DNA of 64,000 nt from an uncultured Cellulosilyticum sp. (lineage in GTDB: Bacteria > Bacillota > Clostridia > Lachnospirales > Cellulosilyticaceae). The translations under genes were made by a program, and so were the position numbers. Numbering within the stretch: position 1 is the stretch's first letter; the number at the start of each line of letters is the position of its first letter. The stretch spans positions 1 to 64,000 of the forward strand of contig CAKVCL010000020.1 of assembly GCA_934725855.1 (NCBI GenBank), in the 5' to 3' direction. Below, piece by piece: positions 34,258-43,188 of this stretch. The notes under the pieces were generated by a model, which did not search any database, had not been told where the DNA came from, and worked only from the letters and a program-made list of their open reading frames with translations.

Positions 34258-35349
34258 TTATTGGACCTCCTTTGCTTTTTTACCAAAATAAACTTTATAG
34301 TTTGTAAAGAATTCACAGCCAATGAGGAAGAATAAAATAATCCCTGTAATAATATCTGAGGCATTTTGATTCAGTCCAAACTGACTGGCAATCTGAACCG
34401 CCCCTTGTTGCATAAATGCCAAAAAAGCTGAAACTAAAATCATCACAAAAGGATTAAACTTAGACATCCACGCCACAATAATCGCTGTAAATCCCCTGCC
34501 GCCTGCTGTACTTGTAGAGATCGTATGGCTTGAACCGCCTACAATAAGGGCTCCTGCTAGTCCACATAAAGCCCCAGAAATCATAACGGTGCGGATAATG
34601 ACCTTGTTCACATTAAGTCCTATATATTTAGCAGTGTGTTCACTTTCACCCACTACAGAGATTTCATAACCTTGTTTGCTATATTTCATATAAATATACA
34701 TCCCTACTGTAATGGCAAGAACAATGATGATGCACAATGCTTGTGGATTTCCAAATAGTTCTGGAAACCATCCCTTCTTTGTATCCCCATTGATAATCCC
34801 TACAGAGTTTGATCCAGCTGGATTTTCCCAAAAGATGATACAAAACGTTACGCATTGCATCGCCACATAATTGAGCATTAAGGTAAATAATGTTTCATTT
34901 GTATTATAACGTGCTTTAAAGATACTTGGAATCAATCCCCATAACATGCCAGCAAGTATGCTGCTTGCAAGCATTAATAGAATTACCACTGCATTGGGAA
35001 GAAAGCTAGACAAATAAATCATGACTGCTGCCGCAGCAAGTCCCCCTACTAAAACTTGACCTTCAGCCCCGATATTCCAAAATCTCATTTTAAAGGCAGG
35101 CGTTAATCCTACCGCAATTAAAAGTAAAATAATCGTTTCTCTTACCGTTACCAATATTCTTCGTTTTGTCCCTACTGCACCTGAAATAATGCCCTCATAC
35201 ACTTCAATTGGATTTTGTTTGGTAATGGCTACAATGACAATGCCACATACAATTAATGCCAGTAGGGCTGCCACTAAACGAATGAGTACCCCTTTTCTTT
35301 TAGAGGTTGCATCATTTTTTGTGATTCTTATAAATGGTTCTTTATTCAT
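34258..35349 (-). CDS. BMP-family ABC transporter permease (NupP-like), copy 2
   Basis: A 363-residue BPD_transp_2 permease, collinear with copy 1 and with long identical runs such as VVGESEHTAKYIG and SSHTISTSTAGGRGF. The start MNKEPF at 35349 matches copy 1; it overlaps the ATPase stop by 8 bp, as in copy 1. Confidence 0.88.
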   Translation of the reverse strand: MNKEPFIRITKNDATSKRKGVLIRLVAALLALIVCGIVIVAITKQNPIEVYEGIISGAVGTKRRILVTVRETIILLLIAVGLTPAFKMRFWNIGAEGQVLVGGLAAAAVMIYLSSFLPNAVVILLMLASSILAGMLWGLIPSIFKARYNTNETLFTLMLNYVAMQCVTFCIIFWENPAGSNSVGIINGDTKKGWFPELFGNPQALCIIIVLAITVGMYIYMKYSKQGYEISVVGESEHTAKYIGLNVNKVIIRTVMISGALCGLAGALIVGGSSHTISTSTAGGRGFTAIIVAWMSKFNPFVMILVSAFLAFMQQGAVQIASQFGLNQNASDIITGIILFFLIGCEFFTNYKVYFGKKAKEVQ

Positions 35350-36883
35350 TGCTAGCACGCTCCTCTTCTGGTGATGCAGTCATCAACATGCCTATTTCTT
35401 CCTTAGTGGCTTTTCTTGCATCTACAATAGCCGCAACCTTACCACTATTAAGTACCATGATTCGATCACATAGCTCTAAAAGCACATCTAAATCTTCTAT
35501 GACACAAATAACCGCTACACCTTTTTCCTTCTGCTTGTTAAGTAAGTTATAAATCACATATGAAGAGTTAATATCTAATCCTCTTACAGGATACGCTACC
35601 ATTAGTACGGAAGGCTGGGCTGCAATCTCACGACCGACTAGTAACTTTTGAACATTGCCGCCTGAAAGTCTACTAACGGGTGTATCGATTCCAGGTGTGA
35701 CGACCTCTAATTTCTCCACGATTTTCTTTCCTAGTTTCTTAGGTGCTTTTCGATTCACAAAGTAGCCATTGCCTTCGTTATACGACCTAAGCATCATATT
35801 ATCCGTCACATCCATATTCCCTACAAGTCCCATTCCTAGTCGGTCTTCTGGAACAAAAGATAATGTCACCCCTAATTTTTTAATATCCCCCACATTCATT
35901 TCATTAAGCTGATGTGTTTTTGAATCGGGACTATGATAAATAATTTCTCCCTCTGTAATCGGCACAAGCCCTGCTATGGATTCCAGTAATTCTTTTTGCC
36001 CATTTCCTGAAATACCTGCCACCCCCAAGATTTCTCCACTGTAAGCTTCAAAGGTAGCATGTTCTAATACTTTAATCCCTTCCATATCTGTGCAGCTCAC
36101 ATTTTTCATTTCAATACGAAGCTGTGTATCTTTAGGCTCAGCCCTATTAATATTTAAGCTTACTTTTTCTCCTACCATCATCTCAGTTAAGCTTTCAATA
36201 GTCGCGGATTTTGTTTCTACCGTTCCTATGTATTTTCCTTTTCTAAGTACAGATACTCTATCTGATAACTCAAGTACTTCATTTAATTTATGCGTAATGA
36301 TGATAATGGATTTGCCATTTGCTTTCACTTTTCTAAGCACATCAAATAATTTCTTGGTTTCTTGTGGCGTGAGTACAGCTGTAGGTTCATCCAAAATGAG
36401 TAAATCTGCTCCTCTATAAAGGACTTTGATAATCTCCACGGTCTGCTTTTGTGAAACACTCATATTGTATATCTTTTGGTCTAGGTTCAGTTCAAACCCA
36501 TTCTGGTCAATCAATTGTTGAATTTCTTTTTTGACAGCTTCCATATTCAAATGCTGTTTTCCCGGAAGCCCAAGTATGATATTTTCTGCTGCAGTCAGCA
36601 CATCAATCAGCTTAAAATGCTGATGAATCATTCCGATTTTAAGTGCTAGTGAATCTTTAGGGGAGCGAATCGTAACTGGCTTATTTTTGACATAGATTTC
36701 ACCTGCATCTGGATAATAAATGCCTGCAATCATATTCATTAAAGTTGTTTTGCCACTACCATTCTCACCTAAAATAGCAAGTATTTCACCTTTTTTTACA
36801 TTGAGATTAATATGGTCATTTGCAATAACTTCTCCAAAGTGTTTAGACACTTCTTTAAGCTCTAAAGCATATTCTGTACTCAT
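35342..36883 (-). CDS. BMP-family ABC transporter double ATPase (NupO-like), copy 2
   Basis: A 513-residue tandem ABC protein, the same length as copy 1. The N-terminal ATPase is intact (GENGSGKTT, LLILDEPTAVLT) and the C-terminal half is degenerate (GISGNGQKE, MVAYPVRGLD). The half most different from copy 1 is the start of the second domain (about 255-340). ATG 36883 follows AAAGGAAG; a longer in-frame start overlaps the intercistronic hairpin. Confidence 0.9.
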   Translation of the reverse strand: MSTEYALELKEVSKHFGEVIANDHINLNVKKGEILAILGENGSGKTTLMNMIAGIYYPDAGEIYVKNKPVTIRSPKDSLALKIGMIHQHFKLIDVLTAAENIILGLPGKQHLNMEAVKKEIQQLIDQNGFELNLDQKIYNMSVSQKQTVEIIKVLYRGADLLILDEPTAVLTPQETKKLFDVLRKVKANGKSIIIITHKLNEVLELSDRVSVLRKGKYIGTVETKSATIESLTEMMVGEKVSLNINRAEPKDTQLRIEMKNVSCTDMEGIKVLEHATFEAYSGEILGVAGISGNGQKELLESIAGLVPITEGEIIYHSPDSKTHQLNEMNVGDIKKLGVTLSFVPEDRLGMGLVGNMDVTDNMMLRSYNEGNGYFVNRKAPKKLGKKIVEKLEVVTPGIDTPVSRLSGGNVQKLLVGREIAAQPSVLMVAYPVRGLDINSSYVIYNLLNKQKEKGVAVICVIEDLDVLLELCDRIMVLNSGKVAAIVDARKATKEEIGMLMTASPEEERASNE

Positions 36884-36921
36884 CAGGATTCTTCCTTTCA
36901 TTTTTACCTTTAAATAAATAA

Positions 36922-36952
36922 TCGCGTAACGCCTAATCAGGTCGTTACGCGA
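36922..36952 (-). repeat. Intercistronic hairpin between binding-protein and ATPase genes, copy 2
   Basis: TCGCGTAACG (36922-36931) and CGTTACGCGA (36943-36952) form a 10-bp stem; CCT/AGG in the loop can extend it. It keeps the CGCGTAAC core of the copy 1 hairpin although flanks and loop differ, so the stem is selectively maintained or recently duplicated. Confidence 0.75.
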
Positions 36953-36968
36953 CGTTTGCACTCTTATA

Positions 36969-38234
36969 CTATTTTACTGAAATGCCATCAATCATAATAC
37001 TAAATGCAGGAGCTGAACCATATTCAGATTCATGGAAATAACCATCACTTACAAATTCTTGACCTGCATCATTTTGATAGGTTTCTAATGGTTTACCTTC
37101 TACTGTAAACTTAGAGGTATCAAAGATATGTAAAGAACCATCTTTAATTGCTACAATCACTTCATCTACTTTTTCTTGTGTTCCAGCAGCGCAAGCTTTA
37201 CCAAGTGGCGTAATGCCTACAGAATCTTCTGCATAGCCTTGACACCAATCCGTTTCGATTGCTTTACCATTTAATACACAATCTACAGCATGTGTATAAT
37301 AAACGCCCCAGTCATTTGTAGGAGAAGTTAAAGCAACATTTGGTGCAACCGTTGTCATATCTACATTGTAACCAACGATTGGAACGCCTGCTGTTTCACA
37401 AACAGATGGTGCACCTGTTGTATCAGCATGTTGACTAATGAGTTTGCAACCATCTGCAATGAGTGCCGTTGCGGTTTCACCTTCAAGAGATGGATCAGCC
37501 CAGCTATTGGTATAACTTACTTCCATCGTCACATCATTTACAATGCTCTTAGCACCTAAATAGAAAGCTGTGAAGCCTGAAATAACTTCAGCATATGGAT
37601 AAGCTCCTACATAACCAAGCTTAGCTTCTGCTGCTGTAATTGTGCCATTATCAATCATTTCTTGTAATTTCATACCTGCTACTACACCTGATACATAACG
37701 TGCTTCATAAATGTTATCAAAGTAGTTGTGCATATTAGTAAGTCCACTTGAAGCTGCTTTAAATCCTGTCGCATGGCAGAACTGGATATCTGGATATTCA
37801 CCAGCTGCACGAATCATATGATCCTCATGTCCAAAGCTTGTTGCAAAAATAATATTACAGCCTAAATCTGCAAGGTCTGCTGCTGCATCATACGCAGATT
37901 CATCTTCAGCAATATTGGTTTTCTCAATCACTTGATCTTCAGAAAGGCCAAAAGCACTCATCATTTCATCAATACCAGCCATATGTGCTGCTGTATACCC
38001 TTCATTTTCATCCCCTACATAAATAACGCCCACTTTTAAACCTGAAGCATCAACCGTTGCTGCACTCTCTGCTGATTCTTCATTAGCAGCTCCGGTATCA
38101 CTTGCTATTTCTGTGTTTGTATCTTCACTATTTGTAGCTGATGTATTAGTAGAAGTTGCACTACTACCACATCCTGCAAACATTGAAAGTGCTACGGTCA
38201 ATACAGTCAATAAACTTACTATTTTCTTACTCAT
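36969..38234 (-). CDS. BMP-family purine/nucleoside-binding lipoprotein, copy 2
   Basis: A 421-residue lipoprotein with lipobox MFAGC (Cys21), an acidic Ser/Thr/Ala linker that differs most from copy 1, and a BMP domain nearly identical to it (KVGVIYVGDENEGYT, NNWAD-type ligand region, APAFSIMIDGI at the C-terminus). It should bind purines or nucleosides. ATG 38234 follows TTGGAGGAAAAAT. Differences lie mostly in the linker and a few surface positions, so specificity is probably close to copy 1. Confidence 0.92.
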   Translation of the reverse strand: MSKKIVSLLTVLTVALSMFAGCGSSATSTNTSATNSEDTNTEIASDTGAANEESAESAATVDASGLKVGVIYVGDENEGYTAAHMAGIDEMMSAFGLSEDQVIEKTNIAEDESAYDAAADLADLGCNIIFATSFGHEDHMIRAAGEYPDIQFCHATGFKAASSGLTNMHNYFDNIYEARYVSGVVAGMKLQEMIDNGTITAAEAKLGYVGAYPYAEVISGFTAFYLGAKSIVNDVTMEVSYTNSWADPSLEGETATALIADGCKLISQHADTTGAPSVCETAGVPIVGYNVDMTTVAPNVALTSPTNDWGVYYTHAVDCVLNGKAIETDWCQGYAEDSVGITPLGKACAAGTQEKVDEVIVAIKDGSLHIFDTSKFTVEGKPLETYQNDAGQEFVSDGYFHESEYGSAPAFSIMIDGISVK

Positions 38235-38260
38235 ATTTTTCCTCCAACACATTTAATCTA

Positions 38261-38299
38261 AACAAAAAGGAACTGTATGTTTTCACTTCATACAACTCC
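38261..38299 (-). terminator. Intrinsic terminator in the 5' leader of BMP operon 2 (putative attenuator)
   Basis: GGAGTTGTATG pairs with CATACAGTTCC (11 pairs, 9-nt loop; 38269-38299), followed by TTTTTGTT on the - strand. It starts about 22 nt after the predicted transcript start. The 5' arm AGGAGTTGTATG and an upstream CTGAC at the same distance are shared with operon 1, while the loop and 3' arm have changed in a way that keeps pairing. Confidence 0.78.
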
Positions 38300-38327
38300 T
38301 ATATCGTCAGATATAATTATCAAAATT

Positions 38328-38356
38328 ATCATAAGAAAATACATCTGATTTGTCAA
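38328..38356 (-). promoter_or_regulatory. Strong SigA-type promoter of BMP operon 2
   Basis: TTGACA (38356-38351), 17-nt spacer and TATGAT (38333-38328) on the - strand, matching operon 1 in both boxes and spacing. Confidence 0.88.
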
Positions 38357-38380
38357 TACATTTTTGCAATTCTATAACTT

Positions 38381-38393
38381 ATTGTTCGGAAAA
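38381..38393 (-). promoter_or_regulatory. Candidate PurBox upstream of BMP operon 2
   Basis: The - strand reads TTTTCCGAACAAT, matching the Bacillus PurR box consensus AWWWCCGAACWWT except at the first base. It lies about 25 bp upstream of the -35. A purR gene is in the window (52767-53576). PurR usually binds paired boxes and I do not see a convincing second one, so this is tentative. Confidence 0.4.
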
Positions 38394-38640
38394 TTTGCTT
38401 TATACTTTTTAGACTTCCTTGTTAAATTAATAATCGCTTTTTAATTTTTATTTATTTTATACAATTTTCATATTATATTTTCAATTTTTTATATCTATTT
38501 TGTTTGTATTCTTTTAAATAGCCATCTCATTGTATTTTATTTATAATTCTATTTCTGAATTTACTGTTATGTAATTTACCTTATATCCGTACATTCACTC
38601 ATGTATATTATTTTGTCCATATAAATTTTGAGCAAATAAT
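38394..38640. other. AT-rich intergenic stretch before the MFS gene
   Basis: About 250 bp of very AT-rich sequence between the divergent BMP operon 2 promoter and the MFS gene. I find no ORF, strong hairpin or repeat. A weak promoter for the MFS gene may lie at its right end (TTGTCC 38613-38618, 16-nt spacer, AATAAT 38635-38640). Confidence 0.5.
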
Positions 38641-38682
38641 GTTACAATAAATCATTACTAATCAATCAGAAAGGATTATCCT

Positions 38683-39840
38683 ATGTATACCTTATTACTT
38701 ATGATTATCTACCTTGCATTTATTAGCCTTGGTCTTCCTGATTCACTACTGGGTTCAGCTTGGCCTGTAATGCAAACGACTTTTAATGTACCAATTTCTT
38801 ATGCGGGACTTGTTACCATGATTATTTCTGGTGGTACCATCCTATCTAGCTTAATGTCTGACCGACTTACTAAAAAATTAAGTACGCCTATCGTTACTAC
38901 AGTTAGTGTGTTTTTAACGGCTATTGCTTTATTTGGTTTTTCACGTTCCAATGCGTTTTGGATGCTCTGTCTATGGGCGATTCCATATGGCTTAGGGGCT
39001 GGTGCGATTGATGCAGCTCTTAATAATTATGTGGCTTTACATTATTCTTCAAGGCATATGAGTTGGCTTCATTGCTTTTGGGGAGTAGGCACTATTATTA
39101 GTCCTTATATTATGAGTCATGCCCTTATAACCTCTGGTTGGCAAACTGGCTATTTAATGGTCTCTATTATCCAAATAACCATTACCCTTCTTCTACTTGT
39201 TTCAATACCATTATGGAAAATTCATCACACTGAAACTCATAATAACGCTCAAGCTTCTCAAGGTAGTAGCCTAAAAAAATCTCTTCAAATTAAAGGTGTT
39301 CCACAACTTTTATTTGGCTTTTATGCTTATTGCAGTGCTGAAGCAACCGTTATGCTTTGGTCAAGCAGTTATTTAGTACATACGCGTGGTATCTCAGAAA
39401 ATAAAGCAGCGGCTTATGCGTCCCTTTTCTTTATAGGCATTACAGTAGGACGTTTTATTTCGGGTATTGTTTCCGAAAAAATAGGCGATAGAAATTTAAT
39501 TCGTATAGGGACTGCTATTATTGGTTTGGGTATTGTTTTACTGCTCCTTCCAATTTCTAATCCACTTTTTGCATTAATTGGTTTTATTGTGATTGGACTA
39601 GGATGTGCCCCTATTTATCCTTCTATCATTCACTCCACGCCAAATAATTTCGGAAGAGAAAACTCCCAAGCCATCATTGGGATTCAAATGGCTAGTGCTT
39701 ATGTCGGTTCAACCTTTATGCCACCTGTCTTTGGACTCATTGCCAATCATATTAGTATTCGATTATTACCCCTTTATTTGACGGTATTTATTATCCTTAT
39801 GCTTTATATGCTGGAAAAAACCTATCGTCAGATTGATTAA
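38683..39840 (+). CDS. Major facilitator superfamily transporter
   Basis: A 385-residue membrane protein with 11-12 hydrophobic spans and a hydrophilic central loop (about 180-205, HHTETHNNAQASQGS). SDRLTKKLS and SEKIGDRN are the MFS loop 2-3 motifs of the two halves, as in the FucP/YfkF-type sugar or drug permeases. The substrate is unknown. It has its own terminator and lies between purine transport and Mo cofactor genes, so a role in purine export or uptake is possible but unsupported. ATG follows GAAAGGAT. Confidence 0.8.
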   Translation: MYTLLLMIIYLAFISLGLPDSLLGSAWPVMQTTFNVPISYAGLVTMIISGGTILSSLMSDRLTKKLSTPIVTTVSVFLTAIALFGFSRSNAFWMLCLWAIPYGLGAGAIDAALNNYVALHYSSRHMSWLHCFWGVGTIISPYIMSHALITSGWQTGYLMVSIIQITITLLLLVSIPLWKIHHTETHNNAQASQGSSLKKSLQIKGVPQLLFGFYAYCSAEATVMLWSSSYLVHTRGISENKAAAYASLFFIGITVGRFISGIVSEKIGDRNLIRIGTAIIGLGIVLLLLPISNPLFALIGFIVIGLGCAPIYPSIIHSTPNNFGRENSQAIIGIQMASAYVGSTFMPPVFGLIANHISIRLLPLYLTVFIILMLYMLEKTYRQID

Positions 39841-39878
39841 AAATAAACCAAGTGTTTATCCATATATTGGTTTATTTT
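39841..39878 (+). terminator. Terminator of the MFS gene
   Basis: AAATAAACCAA and TTGGTTTATTT form an 11-bp stem directly after the stop codon, ending in TTTT. Confidence 0.75.
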
Positions 39879-39966
39879 ACTTCTATTGCTGTATAATATA
39901 TATAACCAAGTTCACTTGTATGGATGAATTTGGGATATTCCTATCATCAATTTCAAGGAGCCTTTT

Positions 39967-40557
39967 ATGGAAAAACAAAATATTGCAACGCTTATTTTAA
40001 TGGGTGGTCAAAATAAAAGGATGAACGGCGAGCATAAAGCCTTTCTTACATTGAATCAAAAAACCTTCTTAGAGACTATCGTGACTGAGTTATCTTCTTT
40101 TTCTAAGCTTTATCTTTCTGTTAATGATAAAAATCAATTTAACCATTTGTCACTCCCTCTTATTGAAGATGAATTTTCATCTATCGGCCCAATAAACGGC
40201 ATTTATTCAGCCCTCAAAACCGTTCCAGAGGAATATTTATTTGTAACAGCTTGTGATATGCCTTTTATGACTGCTGAATTTGCAAAGTATATGGTTTCAC
40301 ACCTCCATTTGGATGCTGCTTGCTTTGCCCTTACCAATGAAGAAGGCTTTTTCTTTACTATGGGTGCTATTTACTCCAAAGCATGCCTTCCTTATATAGA
40401 AGAAATGCTTCAAAATGAACGTTATAGCTTACAGCAGCTTATAAAAAAAAGCCCTTCACAAAAAATGGCTTTATCCGATACGCCCTTTTCTAAAAAGGTC
40501 TTAGTCAATATCAACACCCCTGAAGATTATCATTTATACCGTACTCATATAGAATAA
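39967..40557 (+). CDS. mobA: Molybdenum cofactor guanylyltransferase
   Basis: A 196-residue MobA-type NTP-transferase with the loop LILMGGQNKRMNGEHKAF at residues 9-26 and the metal-site FVTACDMPFM (about 95). It attaches GMP to molybdopterin to make the guanine dinucleotide cofactor used by DMSO-reductase-family enzymes. ATG follows CAAGGAGCC. It is convergent with the Mo cofactor operon. The separate MocA-like gene at 7356 probably makes the cytosine form. Confidence 0.88.
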   Translation: MEKQNIATLILMGGQNKRMNGEHKAFLTLNQKTFLETIVTELSSFSKLYLSVNDKNQFNHLSLPLIEDEFSSIGPINGIYSALKTVPEEYLFVTACDMPFMTAEFAKYMVSHLHLDAACFALTNEEGFFFTMGAIYSKACLPYIEEMLQNERYSLQQLIKKSPSQKMALSDTPFSKKVLVNINTPEDYHLYRTHIE

Positions 40558-40563
40558 ATGCTT

Positions 40564-40602
40564 AATCCCCTCTACTTGGAGCATTTTCAAGCAGAGGGGA
40601 TT
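40564..40602. terminator. Bidirectional hairpin between mobA and cbiK
   Basis: AATCCCCTCT-A-CTTG and CAAG-C-AGAGGGGATT form a long GC-rich stem with one mismatch between two convergent genes. T-runs are short on both sides. Confidence 0.65.
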
Positions 40603-40623
40603 TCATTATGGATACGTTTACAA

Positions 40624-41406
40624 TCAATTAATAGTCTGCGCTTCATGAATGTGTGCCACAAACAGTTCTCTTATTTTAGATATTTCACCTAGTCCTCTCA
40701 TGACACCCTGCACCATATAACCTTCTTTTTCTAAACGCTTTACCCAGCCTTTTTCTCCCTTTTGATTCATTTCTTTGGCGACATGATGCCCTGCTACAAA
40801 CATGAAGGGGACAATTCTTACTTTTTTATAGGCCTTTCTCTTAAGCTGTCCTATTACTTGTTCAATCCCTGGATAGGCTTCTATAGTGGCCATGTATATA
40901 TCTGGATGGGCACTTTCCTTAAACACATAATCTAGCGCAGCATAGCTTACACTCATAAAATGTTCTACGCCATGTCCCATACAAATGACAGCTTCCTCTT
41001 CCTCAATTTTACCTAAATCCTCAGTCACTATGGATGCCACCTTAAAATAATCTTCCATTGAATAAAGTAGAGGTTTGCCTATGGCGATGCTTTCAAAATT
41101 TTCTTTAAAGTTTTCCACTGCGCGACACATTTCATCATACTCTTTTCCACAGATTATAAAGGTAGGTTGCACAATGATGTGACTAATGCCATCTCTAGCC
41201 ATTCTAATAAGAGCTTCCTCAACGCTATCAATCATCTCCCCTTGCTCATGTATAACTTTTCTAATCCTAGGACTTGTAAATGCACGATAGACTTTATAAC
41301 TTTTAAAATGCTTTTGTATGGCTTTTTCTGTTTCTTCAATTGTTTTCTTTCTCGTATCCTCGTAACTTGACCCAAAGCTTACCACTAAAATTGCCTTATC
41401 TTGCAC
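40624..41406 (-). CDS. cbiK: CbiK-type sirohydrochlorin chelatase
   Basis: A 260-residue anaerobic chelatase that inserts cobalt (or iron/nickel) into sirohydrochlorin. Family landmarks are KAILVVSFGSSYEDTR at the N-terminus and the metal-site histidines in CMGHGVEH and FVAGHHVAKEM. I prefer GTG 41406, which follows ATAGGAG; a GTG at 41448 gives 14 more residues and overlaps less well with known CbiK starts. It is the last gene of the Mo operon, 45 bp after modC. No other corrin or sirohaem genes are in the window, so its placement is odd. Confidence 0.82.
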   Translation of the reverse strand: MQDKAILVVSFGSSYEDTRKKTIEETEKAIQKHFKSYKVYRAFTSPRIRKVIHEQGEMIDSVEEALIRMARDGISHIIVQPTFIICGKEYDEMCRAVENFKENFESIAIGKPLLYSMEDYFKVASIVTEDLGKIEEEEAVICMGHGVEHFMSVSYAALDYVFKESAHPDIYMATIEAYPGIEQVIGQLKRKAYKKVRIVPFMFVAGHHVAKEMNQKGEKGWVKRLEKEGYMVQGVMRGLGEISKIRELFVAHIHEAQTIN

Positions 41407-41451
41407 TTTTTCCACTCCTATCGTTTGGCGAATTACTAAGTTTTTCACACG

Positions 41452-42501
41452 TTATTCTTTTAAAAATAGCAGCTTATCAGGTTGAATTTTAATACCAATG
41501 ATTGGATTGTCTAATAAGTCTCTTATGCCTTCATACTCATTTAGACTACACGTTAAAATCATGCGTTCTCCTTGCAAGGTCCATAGTTCCAATTTTACTT
41601 TGTCTGCGAGTTTATCAATCTGCCCTTTCCTTGCTTTAATCACCGTTTCATCTTCTAGCTGATTTGTTATTTTAAAAGCACTATCTCTTAATCCTATATG
41701 GGTAAAGTTTTTCTTTTTAAAAGGTCCTGCTAACCGTACATCCCATGCTGGAATAACTATTTCTTGGCTACTTCTCCACTCGCAAAAAGTGATATTTCTA
41801 CACCCCGTCAGCTTAGCCCCCGCTAAGCTCTCGCAGTTTTCAAACAAATCACTTGTTTGCTTGACCTCTACAATTCTTCCATTAGATACGATGGCTGTTT
41901 CTTTACAATAACGATAGATTTCTTGTCTATTATGAGAAACATAAAGTACCGTTCCATTAAATAATTCCAGTGCGCGCTTAAAGTCTTGTTCTAGCTTAAA
42001 TTTTAAATGGTTATCTAATGCTGAAAAAGGTTCATCTAATAATAAAATTTCAGGCTTCTGAGCAAGAATTCTTGCTAATGCAACACGTTGCTTCTGACCT
42101 CCTGAAAGCATTTTGGGCTTTCTATCTTTTAAGTTTTCTAACTCTAATAACTTTAGCCATTTGTTAATTTCATCGGCTTTTTCTTGTTTTGCCTGCTTCA
42201 TACCAATGGCTATATTCTCATAAACACTCATTGTATTAAAAAGTGCATAACTTTGAAACATTAGTCCTACGTTTCTTTGTTGTGGCCTTAAATTAATCCT
42301 CTGATTACTATCAAATAGCGTCCGCCCATTTAATACAATTTTCCCTTTATCTGGTATTACCATGCCTGCAATTATTTTTAACGTCATCGTTTTTCCACTA
42401 CCTGAATATCCAAGAAGTCCCATAATACCTTTCTCAGTCTCTAAATCAATTTTTAATTTAAATCCTTCCATTTCCTTTTCTATATGCATACTTAAACTCA
42501 T
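41452..42501 (-). CDS. modC: Molybdate ABC transporter ATPase
   Basis: A 349-residue ATPase with Walker A GYSGSGKTM, signature MLSGGQKQR, Walker B ILLLDEPFSALD and a C-terminal regulatory (TOBE/MOP-like) domain from about 230. It energises molybdate import with ModB and ModA, encoded just upstream. Confidence 0.9.
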   Translation of the reverse strand: MSLSMHIEKEMEGFKLKIDLETEKGIMGLLGYSGSGKTMTLKIIAGMVIPDKGKIVLNGRTLFDSNQRINLRPQQRNVGLMFQSYALFNTMSVYENIAIGMKQAKQEKADEINKWLKLLELENLKDRKPKMLSGGQKQRVALARILAQKPEILLLDEPFSALDNHLKFKLEQDFKRALELFNGTVLYVSHNRQEIYRYCKETAIVSNGRIVEVKQTSDLFENCESLAGAKLTGCRNITFCEWRSSQEIVIPAWDVRLAGPFKKKNFTHIGLRDSAFKITNQLEDETVIKARKGQIDKLADKVKLELWTLQGERMILTCSLNEYEGIRDLLDNPIIGIKIQPDKLLFLKE

Positions 42502-42520
42502 GTCTTTGTGCTCACTTTCC

Positions 42521-43174
42521 TTACTTATGACTGTAATAATTCATTCCCCATAACATCACGCAAGAAATGAGTGTAATGACAAGACTCCACAACATAGCAA
42601 GCTCCATCTTACCATTCGCTGTTGCAAAATAAATGCTAATTGGAATGGTTTGTGTCACTTTGGGTATATTTCCAGCAATCATTAGGGTCGCTCCAAATTC
42701 ACCTAATGCTCTTGAAAAGGCTAAAATAAGTCCTGACATGACACCAGGCCATGCTTCTGGCACAAGCACCTTAAGGAAAATCTTCCATTCAGGCAATCCT
42801 AGTGTCCTAGCTGCCCACAAAATTTCCTCGTCCACTTGTTCAAATGCCCCTTTGGTGGCACGATACATCAGCGGAAAAGCCACAACAACTGCCGAAATGA
42901 TAGCTGCTGTTGGTGTAAAAATAATACTCACATTAAACTTCATTAACCACTTACCAATCCACCCATTTTTCCCAAATAGCAAAAGCAAAATAAAACCCAC
43001 TACGGTTGGTGGCATCACTAAGGGTAAAGTAAAAAGGACATCTAAAATCCACTTTAGCTGTCCTTTAAGCACCATACTTAGCCTAGCTGCTAGTATTCCC
43101 AATATAAAAATAATAACACCTGCCACTATTGCAATTTTTAGTGATAAAAATAATGGACTCCAATCGATTCCCAT
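42521..43174 (-). CDS. modB: Molybdate ABC transporter permease
   Basis: A 217-residue permease with about 5-6 spans. The EAA loop is clear (PEAWPGVMSGLILAFSRALG), and LFTLPLVMPPTVVGFILL is typical of ModB. It lies between modA and modC with short gaps. Confidence 0.92.
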   Translation of the reverse strand: MGIDWSPLFLSLKIAIVAGVIIFILGILAARLSMVLKGQLKWILDVLFTLPLVMPPTVVGFILLLLFGKNGWIGKWLMKFNVSIIFTPTAAIISAVVVAFPLMYRATKGAFEQVDEEILWAARTLGLPEWKIFLKVLVPEAWPGVMSGLILAFSRALGEFGATLMIAGNIPKVTQTIPISIYFATANGKMELAMLWSLVITLISCVMLWGMNYYSHK

Positions 43175-43188
43175 ATATACTCCTTATC

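Noticed and set aside
38394..38640. Riboswitch or small gene in the AT-rich gap before the MFS gene
   Set aside because: No ORF with a ribosome site and no stable stem in the stretch; left as unassigned sequence.
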